A model generated the notes under the pieces. That model saw only the letters and a program-made list of their open reading frames with translations, had not been told where the DNA came from and did no database searches. From NCBI GenBank assembly GCA_964490845.1, contig CAZBED010000006.1:96536-160535 (forward strand): 64,000 bases of DNA, given 5' to 3'. This DNA comes from JADJSS01 sp964490845 (GTDB lineage Bacteria > Bacteroidota > Bacteroidia > Chitinophagales > JADIYW01). The position numbers and the translations under genes were made by a program. Positions within the stretch are counted from its first letter, which is position 1, and every line of letters starts with the position of its first letter. Shown here piece after piece: positions 43,823 to 51,915 of the stretch.

Positions 43823-43973
43823 TCGGGATTCCTCCCTACGCTCGGAATGACGATACTCATTTTGTTTTCCACGTCATTTCGACGAGGCACGAGGAGAAAT
43901 CCCGAAAATGCAACGCTTGTTAATTCAGCAATTCTTATTAATATCGGGATTCCTCTCTTCGTTCGGAATGACG
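43823..43973. repeat. Cluster of three GGGATTCC...GGAATGACG repeats in alternating orientation
   Basis: TCGGGATTCCTCC-N5-GCTCGGAATGACG at 43823-43852, its inverted relative CGTCATTTCGACG...GAAATCCCGA at 43872-43905, and TCGGGATTCCTCTC...CGGAATGACG at 43944-43973. The 43792-44042 spacer has no coding frame of its own and is made largely of these units. Confidence 0.75.
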
Positions 43974-44042
43974 TGCTACTGTCGTTTTTGACAATTTCAA
44001 TAGATTCTGCAGTTTATTGTAAAATCTGTTTAATAAATATGA

Positions 44043-45302
44043 TTATGTCTTCTGCGGTTTCTTTTTTGCAGCGGGGAAAAGGATATTGTTCAATATCAAA
44101 CGGTACCCCGGTGAGTTGGGGTGTAGATTTAAATCTGTAGGAGGATCGCCGACGCGGTGCTGGTAGTCCTCAGGGTCGTGGCCGCCGTAAAATGTCCAGG
44201 TGCCTTTGCCGTAGATGCCATGAATGTATTTGGCTTCGTTCAGGCTTTTATTTTCGCCCATAATCAACACTTCCGGTTTAATGACGGATTTTTTAAAGGC
44301 TGTAGTCTGCCCCATGAAACCTTTCACAATTTTCTCGTGGTTTTGTGTGAGCATGGCCGGAATCTGATCCCATTTAGCGGAAAAATCAAAAAGGCTGAAA
44401 AAGTCAATGGTGGCCGCAATCGGACGGATTCCCGGTACATCTATCGTGGAAAATTCGTATTCATACGGATTAGTACTAATCTGATAATTATAAAATGCAA
44501 AGCCTTTGTTGTAATCAATTTTATTTTGCGCGTTCGGGTCCATCGCATCACCGTCAAATTGTGCCGGGCAGATATCGATTCCTTCTGCTGCCAGAGCGAT
44601 ATCATAGGAGTCAGTGGCGGAACACATGGCAAACATATAACCGCCTCCCATCACAAAATCGCGTATTTTTTTGGCAACGGCCAGTTTCTCCTGTGAAACT
44701 TTGGAGAATCCCAATGCTTTCGCCCGCGACTCGTAATCCTGTACTTGTTTTTTATACCAGTCCGCATTTTGGTAGGCCGACCAGAATTTACCGTATTGTC
44801 CGGTGAAATCTTCGTGGTGCAGATGCAGCCAATCATACAGATGAAGTTCATCATCGAGTATTTCTTCATCGTAAATCACCTTGTAAGGGATTTCTGCATA
44901 GGTAAGCACTAAGGTGACGGCATCATCCCAGGGATTATTTGCCTTCGGTGAATACACTGCTACACGAGGCGGTTTTTCAAGTCGTACCGCATCCATGTTT
45001 ACCTCCGGGTTGGCAATGTCTTCGAGTGTCTTACTCATCGCAGCGTCCGCAATGGTCTCAAACTTCACATTGCGTATTAAACATTCCTTTTCGTAGTCTT
45101 TACTGTAAGGAAAAGCAAAACTGCCGCCCCGATAATTAAGGAGCCAGTCCACAGGCGTATTTTTCGACAATACCCAATAGGCAATTCCATAGGCCTTGAG
45201 GTGATTGGTTTGTACCTCATCCATAGGAATCAGGATGAAGGAAGCCATAGCCCTGAATTCTAATAAACTAAAAATAAGTACGATTGCCGATTTCCTGATC
45301 AT
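44043..45302 (-). CDS. Secreted protein of the family often labelled asparagine synthetase B
   Basis: The 419-residue protein has a signal peptide (about 1-20, before SFILIPMDEVQ). It contains NHLKAYGIAYW, VDWLLNYRGGSF and an alpha/beta part with DDAVTLVLTYAEIPYKVIYDEEIL, then HEDFTGQYGKF and GGYMFAMCSAT. The last two look like a glutamine-amidotransferase-like flavodoxin fold. Near the C-terminus GTWTFYGGHDPEDYQHRVGD stands out. Homologues in this phylum carry the label asparagine synthetase B, but neither the N-terminal Cys nor the PP-loop of AsnB is present, so that name is unlikely. Function unknown. Confidence 0.7.
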   Translation of the reverse strand: MIRKSAIVLIFSLLEFRAMASFILIPMDEVQTNHLKAYGIAYWVLSKNTPVDWLLNYRGGSFAFPYSKDYEKECLIRNVKFETIADAAMSKTLEDIANPEVNMDAVRLEKPPRVAVYSPKANNPWDDAVTLVLTYAEIPYKVIYDEEILDDELHLYDWLHLHHEDFTGQYGKFWSAYQNADWYKKQVQDYESRAKALGFSKVSQEKLAVAKKIRDFVMGGGYMFAMCSATDSYDIALAAEGIDICPAQFDGDAMDPNAQNKIDYNKGFAFYNYQISTNPYEYEFSTIDVPGIRPIAATIDFFSLFDFSAKWDQIPAMLTQNHEKIVKGFMGQTTAFKKSVIKPEVLIMGENKSLNEAKYIHGIYGKGTWTFYGGHDPEDYQHRVGDPPTDLNLHPNSPGYRLILNNILFPAAKKKPQKT

Positions 45303-45365
45303 GAGTTACGTTCGTCAAATTTAATACAATTTGTGTGCCTGAGTGGTTAAAAATAATTATCATAA

Positions 45366-46886
45366 CTAATATCCGTAGTGGCTGAACAGCGTATCTATTG
45401 CGCTTTGCTGTGCAGGGCTGGCATTTTTTAACTTTGTCTTCAGCGCGGCTAAGCTTCGGGTATCGGTAGTAAGAAAGCTGTAGAGTTGTGTAAAGGAAAA
45501 TCCGCTTACTGCATCAAAATCTTCATTACTGCCTTCGTCATACAGGTCGTGGTAAATACCGTACGGAATCCAGTCTTCAAAAGGTTCTTCATTGAGGTCT
45601 AAGTATTTTTGTTTATGGTACACATAATAGGCGCAGATATTAGAAATATCTTCCGCCCATGCTTCCGACAATCCGACAATTCCTGCATTGGGTAATGTGG
45701 GGTCGCCGTACCCGCCGTTGTTGTAGATAAGCTCCACATATGGCAGCCAGTAGGACGGCCCTACTTGTGCATACTGACTGGCATGGCCTAATTCGTGAAA
45801 CATGGTTTCAATAAATGAAACTCTTGCGGCTGTGGAATATCGGGCGTAATAAGGTGCATATATATCCGGCAGCTGGTCTTTAATGACAACGGCTAAGATT
45901 CCCGCCAGATCAGCCGGAACACCGAGTAAATTGGTCAGCAGCAGCTGCGGATTGCTGATGTTTTGCGTTGCCATATTGCGCAGCATCGGAGTGGCATACG
46001 ACGTGCTGATAGGTGCTTCCCTTCCTATCCAGAACAAAAATTTTTTATCCGGCATCAGAAAGTTATATGCTTTGGCGAACTCCTTAAACTTATTCAATGC
46101 ATACAATGCGGCGCACGAGTGATGCAGGGCCGCATTGTTCATTTGTCTGCCAATCTCAATATGCAGGTTGGTCAACGCACATGTTTTTTTATACCCAAGG
46201 GAATAAATATTGGTGCCAAATACGGCGGAGATATTTGCCAAATCCAGCGTGTGGATTTCCAGATAGTCATTGTCAAATTTGATGAGCACTTCCAGTGTGT
46301 CGGATAATAATTGAGAGGTGGAAATATGGAAATTCCCATCTTTATCACTGATGCCGAAGGCGGTTTTGGTACCTTCCCGGATGATGATTTTAGCTCCCTC
46401 CAGCGGAACCAAGGCGCTGTCAATCGGATCAAAGAAAGTAAGTGTACCGTTAAACTCTTTAGCAGTTTCATCCGTAATTTTTCCGGTTGTACCTTTTTCC
46501 GGCATATATAACCCGGAAATTAATTCGGCATCCAGTGATTTTAGATTCACGCCTGACGGAACCACACCGTAGTAAATTCCATACTGATGTGTTCTGATTG
46601 CAGGATAATTCAGGTCTTTATCCGGTATTGCGTCAAACGGGTGGTCTAACAGAAAAACACCTTGTGCTTCCAGATACCGGTATTGCTCAATATTGTATAT
46701 TTTAAATTTTACATACTGGTGTGTGGGATGTGCCAGCAGGGAGGGTTCACCGGTTTGTGTATAAGGATTACGCAACTTGCTCACAATTTCCACTGTACAA
46801 CTGTCATCTGTGATATTAATATCCGAAGATTTTGAACAGGAAAAAATAATGGCCGAGAAAATCAATATAAACAGGGACCGTATCAT
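45366..46886 (-). CDS. Putative secreted zinc metallopeptidase lipoprotein
   Basis: The 506-residue protein has a lipobox (IIFSCSK). An internal carboxypeptidase-regulatory-like beta-domain (about 145-235) includes LEGAKIIIREGTKTAFGISD. A zinc-protease motif FHELGHASQ (about residue 365) gives HExxH. A Glu/Asp in SEAWAEDIS about 45 residues later could be the third ligand. It probably acts on the cell surface. The family is not one I can name. Confidence 0.7.
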   Translation of the reverse strand: MIRSLFILIFSAIIFSCSKSSDINITDDSCTVEIVSKLRNPYTQTGEPSLLAHPTHQYVKFKIYNIEQYRYLEAQGVFLLDHPFDAIPDKDLNYPAIRTHQYGIYYGVVPSGVNLKSLDAELISGLYMPEKGTTGKITDETAKEFNGTLTFFDPIDSALVPLEGAKIIIREGTKTAFGISDKDGNFHISTSQLLSDTLEVLIKFDNDYLEIHTLDLANISAVFGTNIYSLGYKKTCALTNLHIEIGRQMNNAALHHSCAALYALNKFKEFAKAYNFLMPDKKFLFWIGREAPISTSYATPMLRNMATQNISNPQLLLTNLLGVPADLAGILAVVIKDQLPDIYAPYYARYSTAARVSFIETMFHELGHASQYAQVGPSYWLPYVELIYNNGGYGDPTLPNAGIVGLSEAWAEDISNICAYYVYHKQKYLDLNEEPFEDWIPYGIYHDLYDEGSNEDFDAVSGFSFTQLYSFLTTDTRSLAALKTKLKNASPAQQSAIDTLFSHYGY

Positions 46887-46910
46887 AAAAATTGTTTGAA
46901 TAAAAGTACA

Positions 46911-46938
46911 AAAAAAGGCTTGCAGTCGACTGCAAGCC
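46911..46938 (-). terminator. Terminator of the isocitrate dehydrogenase gene
   Basis: On the minus strand GGCTTGCAG-TCGA-CTGCAAGCC (nine-base-pair stem) is followed by TTTTTTT. It sits between icd and the downstream metallopeptidase gene. Confidence 0.88.
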
Positions 46939-46967
46939 CGTAAGATATTTTTTAGTAGGACCGGATA

Positions 46968-48239
46968 TTAAGCCATATTTTTGATAATGGCATCTCCGAA
47001 TTCAGAACATTTCAACAAGGTGGCGCCTTCCATCAATCGCTCAAAGTCATAGGTGACAGTTTTTTTGGCTATAGCCTGCTCCATTCCTTTTACAATCAAA
47101 TTAGCTGCTTCAATCCATCCCATGAATTCAAGCATCATTACACCGCTCAGTATGACCGAGCTTGGATTAACCTTATCCTGATTAGCATATTTTGGTGCGG
47201 TGCCATGTGTAGCTTCAAAAATAGCCATACCGGTCAGGTAGTTTATATTGGCGCCCGGTGCGATACCGATACCGCCTACTAAAGCTGCCAAGGCATCTGA
47301 AATGTAGTCGCCGTTTAAGTTTAATGTTGCAACGACATCATATTCATCCGGCCTAAGGATAATTTGTTGCAGGAAGTTATCAGCAATGGCATCCTTGATG
47401 ATTAATTTACCATCCTCTATCGCTTTTTTCTGAGCGGCATTTGCTGCTTCAGAACCGTCTTCCGCCAGGATTCTGTCATATTGTGTCCAGGTAAATACTT
47501 TATCTCCGTATTCTCTTTCCGCCAGTTTATATCCCCATTCTTTGAATTTACCTTCGGTAAATTTCATGATGTTTCCTTTGTGAACGAGTGTAACGCTCTT
47601 TCTGTTGTGTGCCAGTGCATAATTGATGGCTGAACGTATCAACCGTTCTGAGCCATCCAGCGAAACCGGTTTGATGCCTAAAGAAGAAGTTTCCGGGAAA
47701 CGAATCTTATCGCCAACATTCATTTCTGTTTGAAGGAAGTTCAGGAGTTTTTTGCACTCCTCTGTTCCCTGCAGCCATTCAATACCGGCATAAATATCTT
47801 CTGTGTTTTCACGAAAAATAACCATGTCCACCAGTTCCGGAACTTTTGAGTTGGAAGGAACTCCCTGAAAATAACGTACGGGGCGGACACAAGCGTATAA
47901 ATCGAGAAGTTGACGCAATGCCACGTTCAGAGAACGTATGCCACCTCCGACAGGCGTGGTGAGCGGCCCTTTAATGGCGATTAAATGTTCTTCAATCACT
48001 TTTAATGTCTCATCCGGCAGCCACGAACCAGTTTGTTTGTATGCTTTCTCACCGGCTAATACTTCTTTCCAGTGTATTTTTCTTGTTCCGCCATAAGCCT
48101 TTTCTACTGCGGCATCCAGCACCCGAACGGATGCTTTCCAGATATCCGGCCCGGTTCCGTCTCCTTCAATAAAAGGTATCATCGGTTCATTTGGCACATT
48201 GAGGTGCCCGTCTTTCATCGTAATTTTTTCTGCTGACAT
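46968..48239 (-). CDS. icd: NADP-dependent isocitrate dehydrogenase
   Basis: About 423 residues starting MSAEKITMKDG. The IDH pattern is present: FIEGDGTGPDIW near the start, GPLTTPVGGGIRSLNVALRQLLDLYACVRPV (isocitrate site), RENTEDIYAGIEW, the Lys-Asn-less HKGNIMKFTEG, and the nucleotide-site end. It oxidises isocitrate to 2-oxoglutarate in the TCA cycle. A longer frame to 48284 adds an unlikely 15 residues. Confidence 0.95.
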   Translation of the reverse strand: MSAEKITMKDGHLNVPNEPMIPFIEGDGTGPDIWKASVRVLDAAVEKAYGGTRKIHWKEVLAGEKAYKQTGSWLPDETLKVIEEHLIAIKGPLTTPVGGGIRSLNVALRQLLDLYACVRPVRYFQGVPSNSKVPELVDMVIFRENTEDIYAGIEWLQGTEECKKLLNFLQTEMNVGDKIRFPETSSLGIKPVSLDGSERLIRSAINYALAHNRKSVTLVHKGNIMKFTEGKFKEWGYKLAEREYGDKVFTWTQYDRILAEDGSEAANAAQKKAIEDGKLIIKDAIADNFLQQIILRPDEYDVVATLNLNGDYISDALAALVGGIGIAPGANINYLTGMAIFEATHGTAPKYANQDKVNPSSVILSGVMMLEFMGWIEAANLIVKGMEQAIAKKTVTYDFERLMEGATLLKCSEFGDAIIKNMA

Positions 48240-48258
48240 AAGTATATTTTTAACGATA

Positions 48259-48266
48259 CAAATATA
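48259..48266 (-). promoter_or_regulatory. Promoter -7 element of icd
   Basis: The minus-strand TATATTTG matches TAnnTTTG and lies about 20 bases before the chosen icd start, which supports starting at 48239 rather than 48284. Confidence 0.5.
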
Positions 48267-48375
48267 ATCAATACTGACCTTCAAACATATAGAATCGCTC
48301 TTTTGTTTTTCTGATTTAAGTCATAAATCAGTTATAGTGTGTTAAATCTTAAAAAATCCTTTTACGATTTTTAGT

Positions 48376-48383
48376 TACCTTTG
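48376..48383 (+). promoter_or_regulatory. Promoter -7 element directly before ruvB
   Basis: TACCTTTG matches TAnnTTTG and ends only four bases before the ruvB ATG. The mRNA would have almost no leader. Confidence 0.45.
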
Positions 48384-48387
48384 TGTC

Positions 48388-49413
48388 ATGCAGAACCCCA
48401 ATCTAGATGCCACCGGTGATTTCTTATCCAAAACCGAAAAGGAGTTGGAGAAGGTATTGCGCCCACAGGCTTTTGAACAATTTTCTGGCCAGCCTCAGAT
48501 TATTGAGAATCTGGATATTTTTATTAAAGCGGCCAAACAACGGGATGAAGCACTGGATCATGTACTGCTGCACGGCCCTCCGGGACTGGGTAAGACCACT
48601 TTATCTAATATCATCGCTAATGAGCTGGGTGTAGAGATGAAAACAACATCAGGCCCTGTACTGGAAAAACCGGGTGACCTGGCGGGATTGCTCACCAATC
48701 TGCAACCAAATGATGTATTGTTTATCGATGAAATACACCGCCTGAATACGACTATCGAAGAATATCTGTATTCCGCGATGGAAGATTATAAGATTGATAT
48801 CATGATTGACAGCGGCCCAAGCGCCCGAAGCATACAGATTACATTGAATCCGTTTACGCTGATTGGTGCCACCACCCGCTCCGGATTACTGACTTCGCCG
48901 CTGCGTTCCCGGTTTGGTATAACCTTTCGTTTAGAATATTACAATACGGAGGTGCTTAAAAAAATCATCAAACGTTCTGCAAACATACTGAACACGGAGA
49001 TAGATGAAAAGGGAGCCACGGAAATTGCGAAACGAAGCAGAGGTACACCCCGTATTGCAAATGCCTTGCTGCGCCGCGTCAGGGATTTCGCACAGATAAA
49101 AGGTTCAGGGAAAATAGATTTGGAAATTGCTAAATATGCTTTGGCGGCATTGAATGTGGATGAACACGGACTGGATGAGATGGACAATAAAATCCTGTCG
49201 GCGATTATAGAAAAATTTGCAGGCGGTCCTGTGGGTATCACTACCATTGCTACAGCCGTAGGAGAGGAGCCGGGAACGATTGAAGAGGTATACGAGCCTT
49301 TTTTAATTCAGGAAGGATACCTGAAGAGAACACCGCGCGGTCGCGAAGCGACCGCGAAAGCTTACCAGCATATCGGCAAAGTTCCCCCCATGCAAAGCGG
49401 TACCTTATTTTAA
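48388..49413 (+). CDS. ruvB: Holliday junction branch migration helicase RuvB
   Basis: The 341-residue AAA+ ATPase shows all RuvB parts: LRPQAFEQFSGQPQIIENL, Walker A GPPGLGKTT, Walker B FIDEIHRL, the sensor region GATTRSGLLTSPLRSRFG, and the C-terminal winged helix with TPRGREAT. It works with RuvA on Holliday junctions. The DUF2007 gene follows after five bases. Confidence 0.97.
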   Translation: MQNPNLDATGDFLSKTEKELEKVLRPQAFEQFSGQPQIIENLDIFIKAAKQRDEALDHVLLHGPPGLGKTTLSNIIANELGVEMKTTSGPVLEKPGDLAGLLTNLQPNDVLFIDEIHRLNTTIEEYLYSAMEDYKIDIMIDSGPSARSIQITLNPFTLIGATTRSGLLTSPLRSRFGITFRLEYYNTEVLKKIIKRSANILNTEIDEKGATEIAKRSRGTPRIANALLRRVRDFAQIKGSGKIDLEIAKYALAALNVDEHGLDEMDNKILSAIIEKFAGGPVGITTIATAVGEEPGTIEEVYEPFLIQEGYLKRTPRGREATAKAYQHIGKVPPMQSGTLF

Positions 49414-49418
49414 CGAAC

Positions 49419-49643
49419 ATGGAAAACACCAGACTTGTAAAGATTGCCACGTATTATAATCAGTTTGATGCGGAACTGGCAAAGCTGAAACTGGAAGAAA
49501 ACGACATTTATTGTTTTCTGAAAAATGAACACGTAGCACAGCTTCAATTTGGTATTGCCAATTTTGAATTGATGGTGAGTGAAAATCAGAAGGAACTGGC
49601 ATTACATTATCTGAACGAGCAAACAGGCAGTACACCGGAATAA
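49419..49643 (+). CDS. DUF2007 domain protein
   Basis: The 74-residue cytoplasmic protein has the DUF2007 pattern VKIATYYNQFDAELAKLKLEEN, then YCFLKNEH and ANFELMVSENQKELAL. It is described as a putative signal-transducing protein, but with no known partner. It follows ruvB after five bases and is likely co-transcribed. Confidence 0.75.
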   Translation: MENTRLVKIATYYNQFDAELAKLKLEENDIYCFLKNEHVAQLQFGIANFELMVSENQKELALHYLNEQTGSTPE

Positions 49644-49688
49644 AAGTTAGGAACTCATGCTACGTATTTAAAGGATTCTATAGATAAC

Positions 49689-50447
49689 TCAGCAGGAAAT
49701 TTCTTCCTTCTTCTTAAATGCATTATGTAACAATGCAAAGATGATATAACTCACAATGATGCTGCTTAATGACAGCCACTTCAGGAAAATCAGTTGCGGA
49801 ACAGAGGATAATAAAAATAGTACCCTGAATTTATTTGTCTTCCAGCTGAACAGGTTGCCTTTTAAGCTGAAAATTTCTATTTCTGCAATCATCAGGAACG
49901 CCAGAATAAACGGAATAATGATGGCAGCAAGATGTGCATAGATAACATAATCCCAGTTGGTTTTATATTGCCAGATTAGAAAGTACTGCATATAAAAGCC
50001 CAATACGAAAATGGCGCCGGCCGGTGTGGCTAAGCCGATGAAATTTTCCGTTTGACGCGTATCTAAGTTGAATTTGGCTAATCGCAGGCAGGCGAAGAGG
50101 GTGTATACAAAACCTGCAAATCCGATATAATTATCTGAAAATGAATACGACTGATGTACTGCGGCGCCAATACCCATCAGGTTAGATTTGGTAGTGATGA
50201 TGGCAAACAACATCATGCCCGGTAATATGCCAAAGGTGACCATATCGGCCAGTGAATCCAGTTGTCCGCCCAAATCAGATTTTACCTGAAGGGCACGTGC
50301 AACAAAGCCATCGAGGAAATCAGCGACTAAAGCCATCGCGACAAACATCGCGACAAGTATATATTCATGTTTAAAGCAGGCAACTATTCCCAAACACCCG
50401 AAAAATAAATTTAACAGCGTTAATGAATTTGGAATATGTTTTTTCAT
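49689..50447 (-). CDS. pssA: CDP-diacylglycerol-serine O-phosphatidyltransferase
   Basis: About 252 residues with several membrane spans. The CDP-alcohol phosphatidyltransferase signature is DFLDGFVARALQVKSDLGGQLDSLADMV (D-G-x2-A-R-x8-G-x3-D-x3-D, where only the pattern is cited). It makes phosphatidylserine from CDP-diacylglycerol and serine, the precursor of phosphatidylethanolamine. It is third in a compact minus-strand operon, 11 bases after the lyase-like gene. Start at 50447 (MKKHIPN) preferred over 50456. Confidence 0.92.
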   Translation of the reverse strand: MKKHIPNSLTLLNLFFGCLGIVACFKHEYILVAMFVAMALVADFLDGFVARALQVKSDLGGQLDSLADMVTFGILPGMMLFAIITTKSNLMGIGAAVHQSYSFSDNYIGFAGFVYTLFACLRLAKFNLDTRQTENFIGLATPAGAIFVLGFYMQYFLIWQYKTNWDYVIYAHLAAIIIPFILAFLMIAEIEIFSLKGNLFSWKTNKFRVLFLLSSVPQLIFLKWLSLSSIIVSYIIFALLHNAFKKKEEISC

Positions 50448-50458
50448 ACGGAGCAAAA

Positions 50459-51904
50459 CTACTCTTTTTTATGGTCTGGTTGATACAGTTTGTCCAAATA
50501 ATCTATCACCAGGTCTTTTAAAGAGCCGCTGCCCGATAATTCACTCATCATACCATACATTGCGGCCTTACGTTTGCTTTCAGGGTTTTCTGCGCCGGAA
50601 AACCTTTGAGTCAGTGCAGAGAATTGTTTTTCATTGAGCAGTTTTTTTAATCCCTTTACTGCACTTAATTGTAAGTTGTTTTTTAAATGTCCAAGAGAAA
50701 AACTTTTTGCTTTCTGAACGGCTGTTTTCAGGTCTCTGATAAACAATTCACCTTTTCCGACATGAATATTGTTGAGCAGTACATGCAAACTGGCCGGCAG
50801 TTGCTGCCGGTTAATAGTCCAGCCTAATTCTGCCAGTTCGTCAGCTACTTCATATACATCGATAGAATCGGATGAAAACGCAAATAAAGTGGCTATGGGG
50901 TTGCCCAGTATTTTCAGTTCCGGGATTTCCTGCTGAATGCGGCTTTTTATGTATATGGTTTCTTCATAGGTTGCTTTTGCCATTCTCCGGTATCCTTCTA
51001 TCCCGATGTGGGTTAAGGCAGTCCATGCTGCTGCGATTGGACCGCCGCCACGGGTGCCCATAAAGGAAGGCGATCCGTAGATGCCGCCGCTCCAGTCTGT
51101 CTTTATATAAAATTGCCCTTTGCGCAGGTCCGCGTTTTTATACAAGACTACGGAAGCACCCTTGGAAGAGTAGCCGTATTTGTGCACGTCAGCAGACATA
51201 GAGGTAACCCCATCAATTTCAAAATCAAAATTCGGGATGCTGATACCTTCCATTTTTAAGAAGGGTAAAATAAAGCCACCCACACAGGCATCTACGTGAA
51301 AGAGGCAACGTTGTTGTTTGGCGATATGCGCGATTTCTTCAATGGGGTCGATAATGCCTTGCGGGTAGGATGGCGCAGAACCGACAATCAGGACAGTATC
51401 TGAATTCACTTTGCTCTTTAAGTCTTCAATATCCAGTTCAAAGTTTTGATTTACCTTGATAATAGTGTAATTCAGTTCAATCGTATCGGCCGCTTTGCAA
51501 AAGGCAGGATGTGCGGTTTCTGCGAGCAGCATATGCGGGATATGCGTTTTTTTATGTTTTTTTGCCCATTCCTTCGCTGTCTTTACGGCCATGAAAATAC
51601 TTTCCGTACCGCCGGATGTCATGCTGCCGCTCACATTTTCATCGCCGTGCAGCAGAGAAGCCGCCATGCTGACAACCTCATTTTCCATTTGCTTCAGACT
51701 CGGAAAAACAGCGGGATTCAATGCATTGGTAGCAGAAAACCGGGTGTAGGCTTCTTTGATGACGCTGTAATATTCATCACCGGGATAATAGACATATCCA
51801 AAGAATTTCCCTTCTTTCCAGTTCATGTCATGTTCGGTATATTCCTCCCATTTTCGTACTATTTCTTCTTTAGCCAGCCCTGTCAGTGGTATTGATGTTT
51901 TCAT
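50459..51904 (-). CDS. PLP-dependent group II decarboxylase, sphingosine-1-phosphate lyase-like
   Basis: About 481 residues. The PLP-enzyme core is clear: GSMTSGGTESIFMAVKTAK, HVDACVGGFILP (Asp binds the pyridine N), and the Schiff-base Lys in MSADVHKYGYSSKG. These are closest to sphingosine-1-phosphate lyase and related group II decarboxylases. It may cleave phosphorylated long-chain bases or decarboxylate an amino acid. Neighbouring pssA suggests a lipid substrate, and Bacteroidota are known sphingolipid makers. The ATG at 51904 gives MKTSIPLTG and an 11-base gap to the upstream gene. Confidence 0.82.
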   Translation of the reverse strand: MKTSIPLTGLAKEEIVRKWEEYTEHDMNWKEGKFFGYVYYPGDEYYSVIKEAYTRFSATNALNPAVFPSLKQMENEVVSMAASLLHGDENVSGSMTSGGTESIFMAVKTAKEWAKKHKKTHIPHMLLAETAHPAFCKAADTIELNYTIIKVNQNFELDIEDLKSKVNSDTVLIVGSAPSYPQGIIDPIEEIAHIAKQQRCLFHVDACVGGFILPFLKMEGISIPNFDFEIDGVTSMSADVHKYGYSSKGASVVLYKNADLRKGQFYIKTDWSGGIYGSPSFMGTRGGGPIAAAWTALTHIGIEGYRRMAKATYEETIYIKSRIQQEIPELKILGNPIATLFAFSSDSIDVYEVADELAELGWTINRQQLPASLHVLLNNIHVGKGELFIRDLKTAVQKAKSFSLGHLKNNLQLSAVKGLKKLLNEKQFSALTQRFSGAENPESKRKAAMYGMMSELSGSGSLKDLVIDYLDKLYQPDHKKE

Positions 51905-51915
51905 TGCTCGTGTTT

